21,322 nt of DNA from Acidobacteriaceae bacterium (GTDB lineage: Bacteria; Acidobacteriota; Terriglobia; Terriglobales; Acidobacteriaceae): positions 2,718 through 24,039 of the forward strand of contig PLKU01000247.1 of the NCBI GenBank assembly GCA_003140705.1. The letters are read 5' to 3'. A program made the position numbers and the translations under genes. The notes under the pieces are model-generated. The model saw only the letters and a list, made by a program, of their open reading frames with translations. It made no database searches and was not told the DNA's origin. Of the stretch, positions 1-8,173 are shown piece after piece (positions within the stretch are counted from its first letter, which is position 1; each line of letters begins with the position of its first letter).

Positions 1-212
1 GAGTAGTTGATCTCCTCGGTCATCAATCCGTAGAGCGTCGGGCTCACTGCTTGCGCCGGCTTATCCAACTGAATGGTCAAGTTTGCCGTGGGCGCCTGGG
101 CAGCGCAAAAGCGAGCTATTGTGGATGCAGCAAGGACTAGCAGTGCAATTCTTTGGGTTCTCATCCGTTTGCTCGAAGTAACAGGAACAGAAACTCTTGA
201 AGTCATCTTCAT
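1..212 (-). CDS. Alpha-L-arabinofuranosidase (GH51), N-terminal part, cut by window edge
   Basis: Only the first 70 codons are present; the gene continues past the left edge. A secretion signal is visible: a basic stretch (residues 15-21), then a hydrophobic run ending around FCAAQA. The mature part reads PTLYGLMTEEINYS, which matches the conserved start of GH51 arabinofuranosidases (LYG-hhhE-(D/E)IN). These enzymes remove terminal L-arabinofuranose from arabinoxylan, arabinan or arabinogalactan. The ATG at 212 is chosen because GGAGAG precedes it; an in-frame ATG at 164 would give a more standard signal peptide but has no visible ribosome site. It lies 117 bp downstream of the aldehyde dehydrogenase gene on the same strand, and two operator-like sites sit just upstream, so it may have its own sugar-responsive promoter. 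The catalytic residues are outside the window, so the family call rests on the N-terminus alone. Confidence 0.75.
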   Translation of the reverse strand, partial: MKMTSRVSVPVTSSKRMRTQRIALLVLAASTIARFCAAQAPTANLTIQLDKPAQAVSPTLYGLMTEEINY

Positions 213-230
213 GGTCTAACTCTCCAGTCG

Positions 231-254
231 CCAACGTTTGCGAAAGCGTTTACT
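231..254. promoter_or_regulatory. Tandem LacI-family-like operators upstream of GH51 gene
   Basis: Two near-palindromes, each with a central CG, lie 12 bp apart: CCAACGTTTG (231-240) and GAAAGCGTTTAC (242-253). On the minus strand the second reads GTAAACGCTTTC, close to the central-CG operators of LacI/CcpA-type repressors. A weak promoter fits around it on the minus strand: TTGTGC at 275-270, 17 bp, then TAAACG at 252-247, so a bound repressor would cover the -10 region of the GH51 gene. No LacI-type gene is in the window. The call is from motif resemblance only. Confidence 0.4.
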
Positions 255-329
255 GAACAATCCATATTGGCACAACTTGCGTGGATTCGTCACGGCGATT
301 CCTTCGTTTGCGGAAGTGAATTGATTCCT

Positions 330-1901
330 CTACCCTCGGGTCCAATTGCCATCGATCCGGCGCCACATTGCAGGGTTTGGCGACTTGTTCTGCAAGACGG
401 CGGGGAGGCGGTCGGGGCGCACGTTATCGTAACAGTGCAAGGCGCCGAAGCGCAGCAGCGACGCGGGGATGCCGACCGCAGTGAAGCCCGGATGACCGGT
501 TGCGGGGTAAGGTCCGCCATGGTTCATTGCCGGACTAAGCGCAACCCCGGTGGGCATCTTGTCGTTGAGAAGGCGGCCCACCTTGAAGCGAAGCTCAGAG
601 GCAATTTCCACATAGACTGTATCGTCGTCGCCTGCCTTGCTCGAGTAGATGCTGCCGGTCAAGTTTCCCTCAAGAGCCCCGATCACTTGTCGCAACTGAT
701 CGATGTCCTGAGCCGTCACCACCATCGTGGCGTTGCCGAATGCTTCACGCTGCAGTCCCTCAGGGTTGGCGAGAAATTGTGTTGCCGTTGCGCGCAAGAG
801 CGTGTTCTTGTAGCGGCAGCCGCAGCCGACGATCGGCTCCGCGCCGGTAACCACGGTTGCTCCGGAAGCTATCAGCGCGTGCACATTCTCATCCAGTCCT
901 TTGAGGCTGCCCGCGGAGAGCAGCGGAGCAGGTGGACGCTGATCGAGAATCGCCGCTAAATCAGCGGCAAGGCGCTCGGCCTCATCTCCAGCAATCATCA
1001 GAATCAGATTCGGGCTGGTGCAGAATTGGCCGCTTGCGGCGAGGCAGCTGTCTGCCAATTCGGTGGCGAGTTGCTGGCCTCGTTCGCGAAGGGCGCCTGG
1101 TAGCAGAATGACGGGATTGAGGCTCGACATTTCAAGATATATTGGCTTGCCCGCACTTTCTGCCGCGGCCTTCAGGCGCAGGCCGGCTTCGCGGCTTCCG
1201 GTGAAGCTCACTGCACCGATGCGGGGGTCGCTCACAAGGCGAAGTCCATCCTCCTTGCTGGTTCGATAGATCATCTGAAGTGTTGAAGGGGGCAGCCCAG
1301 CTTCAGCCAGAGCGGCCACAGCACACTCAGCAAGCAGCTTGCTGGTGCCTGGATGCAGAGGATTGGCCTTCGCGATAACCGGATTGCCTGTAGCGATGGC
1401 CGCAGTCAGGTCACCGCCTGAGATTCCGTTGAACGCGAAAGGAAAATTGTTTGGCCCGAAGACCACGACCGGCCCAATCGGCGCGTAGTGAGAACGGATA
1501 TTGGCCATGGTGTCGATGACCGCCTGCGTCCACGATCCTTCACGCGCGGCTGCCGCACCTTGGCGCAACTGCGTCGTGGTTCGCGGCAACTCGACGTCTC
1601 TCAGCCTAGGAACGGCAGCCAGCCCAGTTTCTGCGTTTGCTTTGCTAACCAGGGCGGTCATGTTCTCCTCAATCTTTTTTGCAAATAGATCCAGAAAGTC
1701 CGCGAGCCTCTCGGCAGGTGCTGTGCGCAACTCTCCGGCCACAGTTACAGCAGCGTTCAGAGCGTCATCGCAGTCGTGCCACTCGCTTATTGGAAACACC
1801 CCTTCGAGCGTCTCCCCAGTCGTGGGATCTTCAGCGTGGAACGTGGATTTCGCCTTTGCATCGCGCCATCCTCCTGCCACCAATACCTGTTCAAGTGCCA
1901 T
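330..1901 (-). CDS. Aldehyde dehydrogenase, alpha-ketoglutaric semialdehyde (2,5-dioxovalerate) dehydrogenase type
   Basis: A complete 523-residue ALDH-superfamily protein with no signal peptide, so cytoplasmic. Visible elements: GPNNFPF (149-155) with the catalytic Asn, the NAD(P)-loop FTGSREAG (233-240), the general base in YLEMSS (E257), and the nucleophile in GQFCTSPN (C294). The length and the GPNNFPFAFN form fit the branch that oxidises 2-oxoglutaric semialdehyde (2,5-dioxopentanoate) to 2-oxoglutarate with NADP+. That is the last step of non-phosphorylative L-arabinose, D-xylose and uronic/glucaric acid breakdown. The start at 1901 is supported by GGGAGAAG upstream. It follows the GH39 gene by 58 bp and precedes the GH51 gene, so context points to pentose or sugar-acid catabolism. 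The exact substrate is inferred; a related long-chain ALDH of the same branch is the main alternative. Confidence 0.85.
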   Translation of the reverse strand: MALEQVLVAGGWRDAKAKSTFHAEDPTTGETLEGVFPISEWHDCDDALNAAVTVAGELRTAPAERLADFLDLFAKKIEENMTALVSKANAETGLAAVPRLRDVELPRTTTQLRQGAAAAREGSWTQAVIDTMANIRSHYAPIGPVVVFGPNNFPFAFNGISGGDLTAAIATGNPVIAKANPLHPGTSKLLAECAVAALAEAGLPPSTLQMIYRTSKEDGLRLVSDPRIGAVSFTGSREAGLRLKAAAESAGKPIYLEMSSLNPVILLPGALRERGQQLATELADSCLAASGQFCTSPNLILMIAGDEAERLAADLAAILDQRPPAPLLSAGSLKGLDENVHALIASGATVVTGAEPIVGCGCRYKNTLLRATATQFLANPEGLQREAFGNATMVVTAQDIDQLRQVIGALEGNLTGSIYSSKAGDDDTVYVEIASELRFKVGRLLNDKMPTGVALSPAMNHGGPYPATGHPGFTAVGIPASLLRFGALHCYDNVRPDRLPAVLQNKSPNPAMWRRIDGNWTRG

Positions 1902-1959
1902 GATTCGCTTCTCCCTATCAGGAATTCTTGTCGCGTCTGCACTGCGCGGATTTAATCGA

Positions 1960-3642
1960 TCACCAGGTCAATCGCATCATGGAGGTGGCTTGTCGGGGAA
2001 GAACAGTGCTGATGATTACTTTGCCTGCGCTTACTTCCAGCCACTGGGGCGAGTTCAGCAGCTCCAATTGCCCCGCCTCCTTCAATTGAGCATACTGCCT
2101 CGCAGTTGGAGTCTGCGGAGAACCCATCGCCTTCCACACGCTGTATGAATTGCTGTGGGTGTCGTCAATCCGATAGTGCTGAAGCAACACTTTCTTAACT
2201 TCCGGCGAAATCCCCAAAACCGTCACTTGCACTTCTGTGGCAGGCGTGGGCAGGTCGTCGTCGTGGCAGTTCCACAGCATGATTGCCGCTCCGTCTTCGG
2301 CCTTCGTTGCGAGTACATCTACGTCCGGGGTTCGCTTCACCCCCATGCTGAGAATGTCATCGAGCGGAACCTGGCCTGTACTGCTGGTCATCACACGCTC
2401 TCCGGACATCGGGCCTGCCATCCGGAAGACGTTCAGCGCTGGCTTATCCACGCCATTTGTGGCCAGTGTGCGAAAGCCCTCGAAATACTCTTTGCCTTCA
2501 AACTCGAAGGACCAGGACAGCATGGCCAAAAGGTTCACATTTGACCTGTCCTGCAGGTCGAACAGTGCCTTGATCGCGGCCGCAGTGCAGGTGGCGTAGA
2601 GAGGACCGTTCCGGTAAGCATTCGCTGGGTTGGCTTTCATCGAGCAAGCCGCGCACCCCTCCGGGTCAGCCTCACTGAGAACGATGGGCAGACGAATGTA
2701 CTTGGGAAACTTGGCAACAATGCGAAAGCCGGCGTCGGTTGCCTTCAGCTCATTCGACAGCCCCATCCGCACATGTCCGTCCACAACGGTCTGGCGCCCC
2801 TTGGGATGAAACGAGATGAAATCGATCGGGATCGGCTTGCCGTTGGCCGCGCTCTTATCGTTCAAGCAATGCTGAAGGAAGGTATCAAGGAAGGCGGCGG
2901 CTTTGTCTGAAGTTGGCCCAGTGGTGGCTGGTCCACCAACCAATGCATTGGGGAGAGCTGCGCGAACGCCAGCGACCGCGTAGTCATACAACTTGAAGTA
3001 CTCCGCGGGTGTGCCGTGCCAGTAGGAAATGTCCGGCTCATTCCAAACTTCGAAGTACCAGGTGCTTACTTCCGCCTTTCCATAACGCTCGACAAAATGC
3101 TCGGTGTAGCGGCGGATGAGTTTGCCCCACATCGCATAGTCTTTGGGCGGATTGTTTGAGGCGCCGGAAGTTGTGTTGGCGGGGTAATGGACCTGGTAAG
3201 CGTCGACCCCTGGAACCGTAGCGGCCAGATCCCTGGGCATGAAGCCAAGCTCGACCATCGGCCGCACGCCTGCTCTTTGGAATTCGTCGAAGGTCTGGTC
3301 GGTGATTGTGAAGTCGTATGCAGGCTTCCCATTGTCGTCCAAGGCGAATACATTGGATGAGCTCCACTTGAGCTCGGCTACGCCATTGCCCGAAGTCAGC
3401 AGATGATGCGCGCGGATGTAAACCGGAACAGGGCTTAGATCATGCAGTTCCCGGAGCAGTTGCTTGCCGTATTTTATTGTGGTGTAGTTTGACTCGTCGT
3501 AGCCAAACCAGCTGTAGATAGGCTTGAACGGTCCTTGCGGCCTGGCAAGGTCAACCTGAATCGAAACAGGAGCGGACGCAGGAATCTGCGCCGCCCCGTG
3601 CATGATGGCTGCGCAGATCAAGGCAATGGCAAGCTTGCGCAT
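1960..3642 (-). CDS. Secreted glycoside hydrolase family 39-like (beta-xylosidase type)
   Basis: A 560-residue protein with a short N-terminal signal peptide (about residues 1-19, ending near HGAAQ). The catalytic barrel shows TWYFEVWNEPDISYW (194-208), where E202 is the expected acid/base in the WNEP motif of clan GH-A. LPIVLSEADPEG (318-329) contains E324, the expected nucleophile, and LSWSFEFEGKEYFEGF (375-390) follows, as in GH39. A beta-sandwich-like C-terminal region (about 440-560) completes it. GH39 enzymes are mainly beta-xylosidases and alpha-L-iduronidases, and some act on arabinose side groups; export plus the neighbouring GH51 gene favours hemicellulose. The start at 3642 is preceded by AAGGAA. 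Spacing is 69 bp from the cupin upstream and 58 bp to the aldehyde dehydrogenase, so co-transcription is likely. Family assignment is firm; the sugar specificity is not. Confidence 0.85.
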   Translation of the reverse strand: MRKLAIALICAAIMHGAAQIPASAPVSIQVDLARPQGPFKPIYSWFGYDESNYTTIKYGKQLLRELHDLSPVPVYIRAHHLLTSGNGVAELKWSSSNVFALDDNGKPAYDFTITDQTFDEFQRAGVRPMVELGFMPRDLAATVPGVDAYQVHYPANTTSGASNNPPKDYAMWGKLIRRYTEHFVERYGKAEVSTWYFEVWNEPDISYWHGTPAEYFKLYDYAVAGVRAALPNALVGGPATTGPTSDKAAAFLDTFLQHCLNDKSAANGKPIPIDFISFHPKGRQTVVDGHVRMGLSNELKATDAGFRIVAKFPKYIRLPIVLSEADPEGCAACSMKANPANAYRNGPLYATCTAAAIKALFDLQDRSNVNLLAMLSWSFEFEGKEYFEGFRTLATNGVDKPALNVFRMAGPMSGERVMTSSTGQVPLDDILSMGVKRTPDVDVLATKAEDGAAIMLWNCHDDDLPTPATEVQVTVLGISPEVKKVLLQHYRIDDTHSNSYSVWKAMGSPQTPTARQYAQLKEAGQLELLNSPQWLEVSAGKVIISTVLPRQATSMMRLTW

Positions 3643-3711
3643 GGAGCGAGTTCCTTGTCGGTCACTGGAAGGGCGTCAGTGCAGCTAAATGGGTGTATTC
3701 AATCTCTGTGT

Positions 3712-4167
3712 CTAGGACGGCGGCTTCGCAGGCATGTCCTTGTTCGGACTCCAGTTGATCACATGGTAGGTTGCCGGTGTGGTGCCGATGTTGCGGAATC
3801 CATGGAGGCTGTTCGACGCATTGAAGACCACCGATCCTGGCCCGGCCTTTACCCAATTGCCGTTGGAGAGAGTTTCGCAGTCACCTTCGCGGATGATTAT
3901 CAGTTCCTCATTCACATGCCTGTGCGGCGGGTGTGAAGTTTCGCCGGGGTTCAGCGTGGTGACATGCATTTCCAACTGATCAAGGGTCGCTGTCGGACTT
4001 TTGCAGAGCGACCTGACCTCGCCGGTCTTTGTCTTGACGGCCTTCATATCGTTCCAATTGAAGACCGTGGGCCCAAGGATCGGCTGCTCGTTTGCCGCCA
4101 TCGCAACAGCATTTAGAGCGCTCGGCATCGCCAGCAATCCAACCAAAGCATCGCGTCGTGTCATCAT
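3712..4167 (-). CDS. Exported single-domain cupin protein
   Basis: A 151-residue protein when started at the ATG at 4167, which has GGAGAG 6 bases upstream; longer reading into the preceding gene is not supported. The N-terminus, MMTRRDALVGLLAMPSAL, is a twin-arginine or Sec-type signal (about 1-25). The cupin motifs are clear: GETSHPPHRHVNEE (75-88) with likely metal ligands H82, H84 and E88, and the second motif with H122 in NSLHGF. Single-domain cupins bind a metal and serve as isomerases, lyases, dioxygenases or sugar-binding proteins, so no reaction can be assigned. The start is only 16 bp after the stop of the Tat-exported oxidoreductase, which implies translational coupling. It may act with it in the periplasm, for example on an oxidised sugar. 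Confidence 0.85.
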   Translation of the reverse strand: MMTRRDALVGLLAMPSALNAVAMAANEQPILGPTVFNWNDMKAVKTKTGEVRSLCKSPTATLDQLEMHVTTLNPGETSHPPHRHVNEELIIIREGDCETLSNGNWVKAGPGSVVFNASNSLHGFRNIGTTPATYHVINWSPNKDMPAKPPS

Positions 4168-4183
4168 CGTTTTCTCTCCAGAG

Positions 4184-5578
4184 TTAAGAGCAGCGCCACG
4201 ACAGCAAGTAGGGTGAGCGATGCGGGCGCGACAGCATGCTGTTCGCCTCATCGTCGTTCTTGAAGCGCTCCAATACCGGATCCCAGTAGAGCTTGCGCTT
4301 CAACACCATCGCCATGTCGTGAATGAGGCAAGTGGAACATGCCCGATGCCCAAGCTCGACCGGAGAAATCGGCGCCTTGCGACTGATGATGCAATCGAGC
4401 CAATTGCCATGCTGTTCCTTGCTTTCATACAAATGAATTTCGTCCGGACCGATCTCTGACTTGATAATCGCCGGATCGCTGGCCGCCAGCGCAGTCGCGT
4501 CGTTCAACTTGGCAACCGGATCGCTCTTCGTGACCTGTTCGTTGCCGCGTGAAACAAAGATCCATCCCTTGGTTCCATAGAACTTGATTCCATTCGGGTA
4601 GTCGCCGCTGACACTCATCTGAATGCCGTTTGCATACAGCCCTTCGGTCTTGAACGATCCGTGCACATCCCAAAGGCCATGATCGGGGAATTCGGCGTGG
4701 CCCCAGACTTCAATCGGGCCTGTGTATTCAGTGTTCATGCCCCAATGTGCGCTGTCGATGTGGTGCGCTCCCCACCCGGTGATCATGCCTGCGCCAAACT
4801 GCCTGCAGCGCAGCCACCCTGGACGGCCGTAGCCCGATTGCGGATGCACGCGGTCTACCGTGTAGTACACGTAGGGCGTTTCGCCCAGCCACATTTCATA
4901 GTTGAACGATTCGGGCACGGGCATGGGTGTCTTGTCGCCGCCGGCAGGGTCGCCCGGCAGGCCCACCTCAACGCGCTGCACGTCTCCTATGCGGCCGTTG
5001 CGCACCAACTCGGCGGCATAACGAAACTGCACGGTCGAGCGTTGCTGACTGCCGATTTGCAGAATTCGTCCCGAGGCCTGAACCGCATTGCTCAGAGCGC
5101 GCCCCTCGGCAATCGTCAAGGAGGCTGGCTTTTGCAGGTAAACGTCTTTGCCGGCCCGCACCGCATCAATGCCTATTAGTGCGTGCCAATGGTCCGGAGT
5201 GCTGACGACGACTGCGTCGATATCTTTGTTGGCGAGCAGGTCGTGGTAGTTCCCGCATCCGGTGACGCCGTCATAGGGTTTGCCTGTTTTGGCTGCATAG
5301 AAGTCGTTGACTAACTTCTTCCCGTCTACAACGCGGTTCGCATCCAGATCACAGACGGCCATAATCCTGGCGCGGTCGTAGGGCAAAATCAGCGCCATGT
5401 CATGCCCGCGCGAGATGCGACCCGCACCGATGGCGCCGATATTGATGCGCTTGCTTGGCGCAAATTGGCCCAGAACCACTGAAGGCACAATCGTCGGGAA
5501 TCCGATTGCTGCCGCCGCACCCACGCCGGTCTTCAAGAACCTGCGCCTTGAAACCCCACTCTTCTTCGCGTCCGCCAT
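4184..5578 (-). CDS. Gfo/Idh/MocA-family oxidoreductase with Tat signal (464 aa)
   Basis: A complete gene started at 5578 with AAGGAG upstream. The signal SRRRFLKTG (10-18) followed by an Ala-rich hydrophobic segment is a textbook twin-arginine signal, so the protein is probably folded with its cofactor and exported. The dinucleotide fold begins at NIGAIGAGRIS (46-56). The family's EKP motif appears as LQKP (148-151), with K150 the expected active-site Lys, and GWGAHHIDSAHW (268-279) holds the conserved His/Asp pair. The C-terminus DDEANSMLSRP is typical of a large group of exported Gfo/Idh proteins in Acidobacteriota and Planctomycetota. Related enzymes include the periplasmic glucose-fructose oxidoreductase of Zymomonas, which keeps a tightly bound NADP. 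The substrate is unknown; the locus suggests a sugar or glycoside. It starts 15 bp after the preceding oxidoreductase gene. Confidence 0.9.
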   Translation of the reverse strand: MADAKKSGVSRRRFLKTGVGAAAAIGFPTIVPSVVLGQFAPSKRINIGAIGAGRISRGHDMALILPYDRARIMAVCDLDANRVVDGKKLVNDFYAAKTGKPYDGVTGCGNYHDLLANKDIDAVVVSTPDHWHALIGIDAVRAGKDVYLQKPASLTIAEGRALSNAVQASGRILQIGSQQRSTVQFRYAAELVRNGRIGDVQRVEVGLPGDPAGGDKTPMPVPESFNYEMWLGETPYVYYTVDRVHPQSGYGRPGWLRCRQFGAGMITGWGAHHIDSAHWGMNTEYTGPIEVWGHAEFPDHGLWDVHGSFKTEGLYANGIQMSVSGDYPNGIKFYGTKGWIFVSRGNEQVTKSDPVAKLNDATALAASDPAIIKSEIGPDEIHLYESKEQHGNWLDCIISRKAPISPVELGHRACSTCLIHDMAMVLKRKLYWDPVLERFKNDDEANSMLSRPHRSPYLLSWRCS

Positions 5579-5593
5579 CGCGATCTCCTTGTG

Positions 5594-6799
5594 CTAGTCC
5601 TTAATGGTTACAAACTTGGCGTTCTTCTGCGCCTTTATGACGAGCTCAGCCGCCAGCAGGCACTGATCCTGATCCTGCGCAACGTGGGTGCGATTCACCA
5701 TGTCCGCGACAAACTGCGAACCAAAGGGAAGCGGCATGTTGTTGCAGTCGATGTAGCGTGCCTCTTTGTTGTCCACGATGAACAGATTGTTTCCCTGGTG
5801 CTTGACGGCCACGTTGGTATATTTCCGTACCTCGATGTAGCCGTTAGTGCCGAGAATGAAGAGGCGCCCATCGCCCCAGGTTCCAAGGCCGTCTGGAGTG
5901 AACCAGTCAAGCCGCACATACCCAAAGCCGCGATCTCCGCGCAGCACCATGTCGCCAAAATCCTGGAACCGCGGACGATCAGGATGACGGACATTGGCAA
6001 TTTGCGACTCCGCTACCTCGGCTTGCGTTGAACCTGTGTAATAGAGGAACTGGTCTACCTGATGCGAGCCGATGTCGCAGAGGATGCCACCGTACTGGTC
6101 AGGATTCCAGAACCATTCAGGGCGCCCAGTTCCGCCGCCCGCATCGCCATGGCCCTGGACGATCTGATGCGGCGCAATATTGATTGTCTGAATGACCTTG
6201 CCGATCGCCCCTTGGTGGATCAGCTCTCCGGCATAGACGGCTGCTTTTACCTCTAGCCGCTCGCTGTACATGATGCCGTAGATCCGCTTCGTTTCGGCGA
6301 TGGTCTTTCGCACTTCGGCGAGTTGCTCGAGCGTCGTGATGCCCGGCTTGTCCGCTAAGAAATCTTTGCCATGTTTCATCGCACGCACACCAAGCGGAGC
6401 ACGTTCATTCGCAATCTGTGAGCTGAGTACAAGCTGCACCGAAGGGTCGTTCAGGATCTCATCCTGGGTCTTGACGACCTTCACGTCCGGAAATCGTTTC
6501 TTGAAATTGGCGAGCTTGTCCTCTTCGCCGATCCAGGCCGCGACCATTTCACCGCCGCCGCGCTGTACGGCGCCAATCATGCCGTAGATGTGGTCGTGGC
6601 TCACGCCGCACACCGCGAACTTGATGTGATACTTTGGCGCTTCTTCCTGCGGTTTTGGCGCCACCGCATCTTGAATCACGCGGCCTTGCTCTCCGCCCAA
6701 CGCCATCGCACCGTTTGGCAACGCGGCCATCATAGCCATGGAACCCATCAATCCGGTCTGCTTTAGAAAGTCGCGCCGGCCCGTAGACTTCGTGTTCAT
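5594..6799 (-). CDS. Gfo/Idh/MocA-family oxidoreductase with Tat signal (401 aa)
   Basis: The start is placed at the ATG at 6799, because the longer frame would need a TTG at 6817 that sits inside the likely ribosome site (GGAAGGACAGAGAG). GRRDFLKQTG (7-16) plus a Met/Ala-rich hydrophobic stretch forms a twin-arginine signal. The cofactor loop is unusual: VCGVSHDHIYG (62-72) replaces the common GxGxxA pattern, so cofactor handling may differ from its neighbours. LADKP (148-152) is the EKP-type motif, and GGILCDIGSHQVDQF (237-251) carries the conserved His-containing active-site helix. Residues 221-233 (HGDAGGGTGRPEW) form a Gly-rich loop. It is a paralogue, not a copy, of the gene 15 bp downstream. 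The reaction is not known; sugar oxidation or a redox-assisted glycoside reaction are family-based possibilities. Confidence 0.88.
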   Translation of the reverse strand: MNTKSTGRRDFLKQTGLMGSMAMMAALPNGAMALGGEQGRVIQDAVAPKPQEEAPKYHIKFAVCGVSHDHIYGMIGAVQRGGGEMVAAWIGEEDKLANFKKRFPDVKVVKTQDEILNDPSVQLVLSSQIANERAPLGVRAMKHGKDFLADKPGITTLEQLAEVRKTIAETKRIYGIMYSERLEVKAAVYAGELIHQGAIGKVIQTINIAPHQIVQGHGDAGGGTGRPEWFWNPDQYGGILCDIGSHQVDQFLYYTGSTQAEVAESQIANVRHPDRPRFQDFGDMVLRGDRGFGYVRLDWFTPDGLGTWGDGRLFILGTNGYIEVRKYTNVAVKHQGNNLFIVDNKEARYIDCNNMPLPFGSQFVADMVNRTHVAQDQDQCLLAAELVIKAQKNAKFVTIKD

Positions 6800-7012
6800 T
6801 TCTCTCTGTCCTTCCAATCAAGGTTGTCAATCGGGGATGTGGTGGTCCGTCAAGAGCCGGGCGGTCGATCCTTTATTGCTTCCCGACCTTGCCCACCCAG
6901 CCGTTCGATTCGCCGTGCAGTCAACTCACCGCCATGCTCAAGCCTGTGGGGTTTTCATTGCCGAGACGAACCAGTGCCCCTATTGGTTGCGAATGGGCCG
7001 GAATGCCGTCAG

Positions 7013-8038
7013 TCAAAATGTCTTTGGCACGACCTCAACCCCCCGGGCCTCAGCACAAGCAGTATAGATACTTCGGACAAGTTGGAGCGCCTTGAATCCA
7101 TCCTGGCCCGAGTAAGCCGGAGGCCTGCCTGCCTTGCATGCCTCTCCAAAGTCAAACAGTTGCCGCTCGAAAGGTGCGACTGAGATGGCCATCGGAACTG
7201 ACGCACCGGAGGCGGTCTGGTGCCCGACCGGTGCTGGGGGGCCGAAGTCATTCTGAATATCCCAGGTTGTGAGCTGGTCGCCCGTAACGATGGCGGTTCC
7301 CTTGGTTCCATGAATCTCAAGCCTTTCTGGGTATCCGGGCCACAGCGATGTTGAAGCCTGAAGAACGCCATGTGCTCCCGACGAAAAATGGAGCAGAGCA
7401 CTCAACAAGTCTTCAGACTCGATCGCATGCAAGCTGGCCAGCTTCCAAAACCCATAGACCTTGTCTACAGATCCCACGAGGTGTAAAAGCAGGTCAACTT
7501 GATGGATGGCTTGGCTGATAAGTGCTCCGCCACCCTCTCCGGCCCAGCTCCCCTTGATTGGGCGCGCGTAGTACTGGTCGGAACGAAACCATTTGACGTA
7601 CGCGTCTCCTTGCAGGATCTCTCCCAATCGGCCTGCATCGATTGCCTCCTTGAGAAAAAGGATAGAGTCGTCGAAGCGATGCTGGCTGACCACGCCCAGT
7701 TGAATGCCAGCTTTCTGTGCCAGAACGATCATCCGCTCCGCGGTCTCAAGGTCAACGGCCATCGGCTTTTGTACAAGCACGTGCTTCCCGCTTTTCGCAC
7801 AAAGTTCTACGGCGGGAAGACGATAAGCAGGAAACGTGCAGACGTCGACGAAATCGATCTCCGAATGACTGCAAAGTTGTTCGACAGTTTCAAGCAATTC
7901 CGCACCAGTGGCATCGGCAAACTTGCGACCACGTTCTGGCGTAGCGTTTGTGCAGGCTCTCAACTGGTAGCCAATATTCTTGTAGGCCTCAGCATGCTTC
8001 CATGCGACTGCGCCCGTTCCAACAATTCCAACTCTCAT
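7013..8038 (-). CDS. Gfo/Idh/MocA-family oxidoreductase, cytoplasmic (341 aa)
   Basis: The start is placed at the ATG at 8038, where the protein begins directly with the Rossmann strand MRVGIVGTGAVAWKHAEAY and AGGGA lies about 8 bases upstream; an upstream TTG (8152) and ATG (8092) lack ribosome sites. No signal peptide is present, unlike the two paralogues downstream, so it acts in the cytoplasm. GTGAVA (7-12) binds NAD(P), LVQKP (88-92) is the EKP-type motif, and GGALISQAIHQVDLL (170-184) carries the conserved active-site His. The organisation matches sugar or inositol dehydrogenases of this family; several bacterial L-arabinose and D-xylose 1-dehydrogenases belong here, which would fit the pentose theme, but nothing in the sequence fixes the substrate. 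It is the most upstream gene of the minus-strand cluster, 213 bp before the next gene. Confidence 0.87.
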   Translation of the reverse strand: MRVGIVGTGAVAWKHAEAYKNIGYQLRACTNATPERGRKFADATGAELLETVEQLCSHSEIDFVDVCTFPAYRLPAVELCAKSGKHVLVQKPMAVDLETAERMIVLAQKAGIQLGVVSQHRFDDSILFLKEAIDAGRLGEILQGDAYVKWFRSDQYYARPIKGSWAGEGGGALISQAIHQVDLLLHLVGSVDKVYGFWKLASLHAIESEDLLSALLHFSSGAHGVLQASTSLWPGYPERLEIHGTKGTAIVTGDQLTTWDIQNDFGPPAPVGHQTASGASVPMAISVAPFERQLFDFGEACKAGRPPAYSGQDGFKALQLVRSIYTACAEARGVEVVPKTF

Positions 8039-8173
8039 CTGTTCCCTCGCCGTACCTGTCTTTTGCCCGGTTGAAGCAGATTCGTCCTGCATCGTTGGCG
8101 TAATACTTGATCGATTGTAAGGGCAGAAGGGCACTCCGCATCCAAGCGCCAAACATGGCTCATGGCGAAGTGG

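Noticed and set aside
267..959. Plus-strand open frame opposite the aldehyde dehydrogenase gene
   Set aside because: The opposite strand carries catalytic-motif-bearing ALDH sequence; this frame shows no domain or start signal.
6800..7012. 213-bp gap between two Gfo/Idh genes as a possible small gene or promoter
   Set aside because: No coding-like frame on the minus strand, and TTGACT elements there have no matching -10 at usable spacing.
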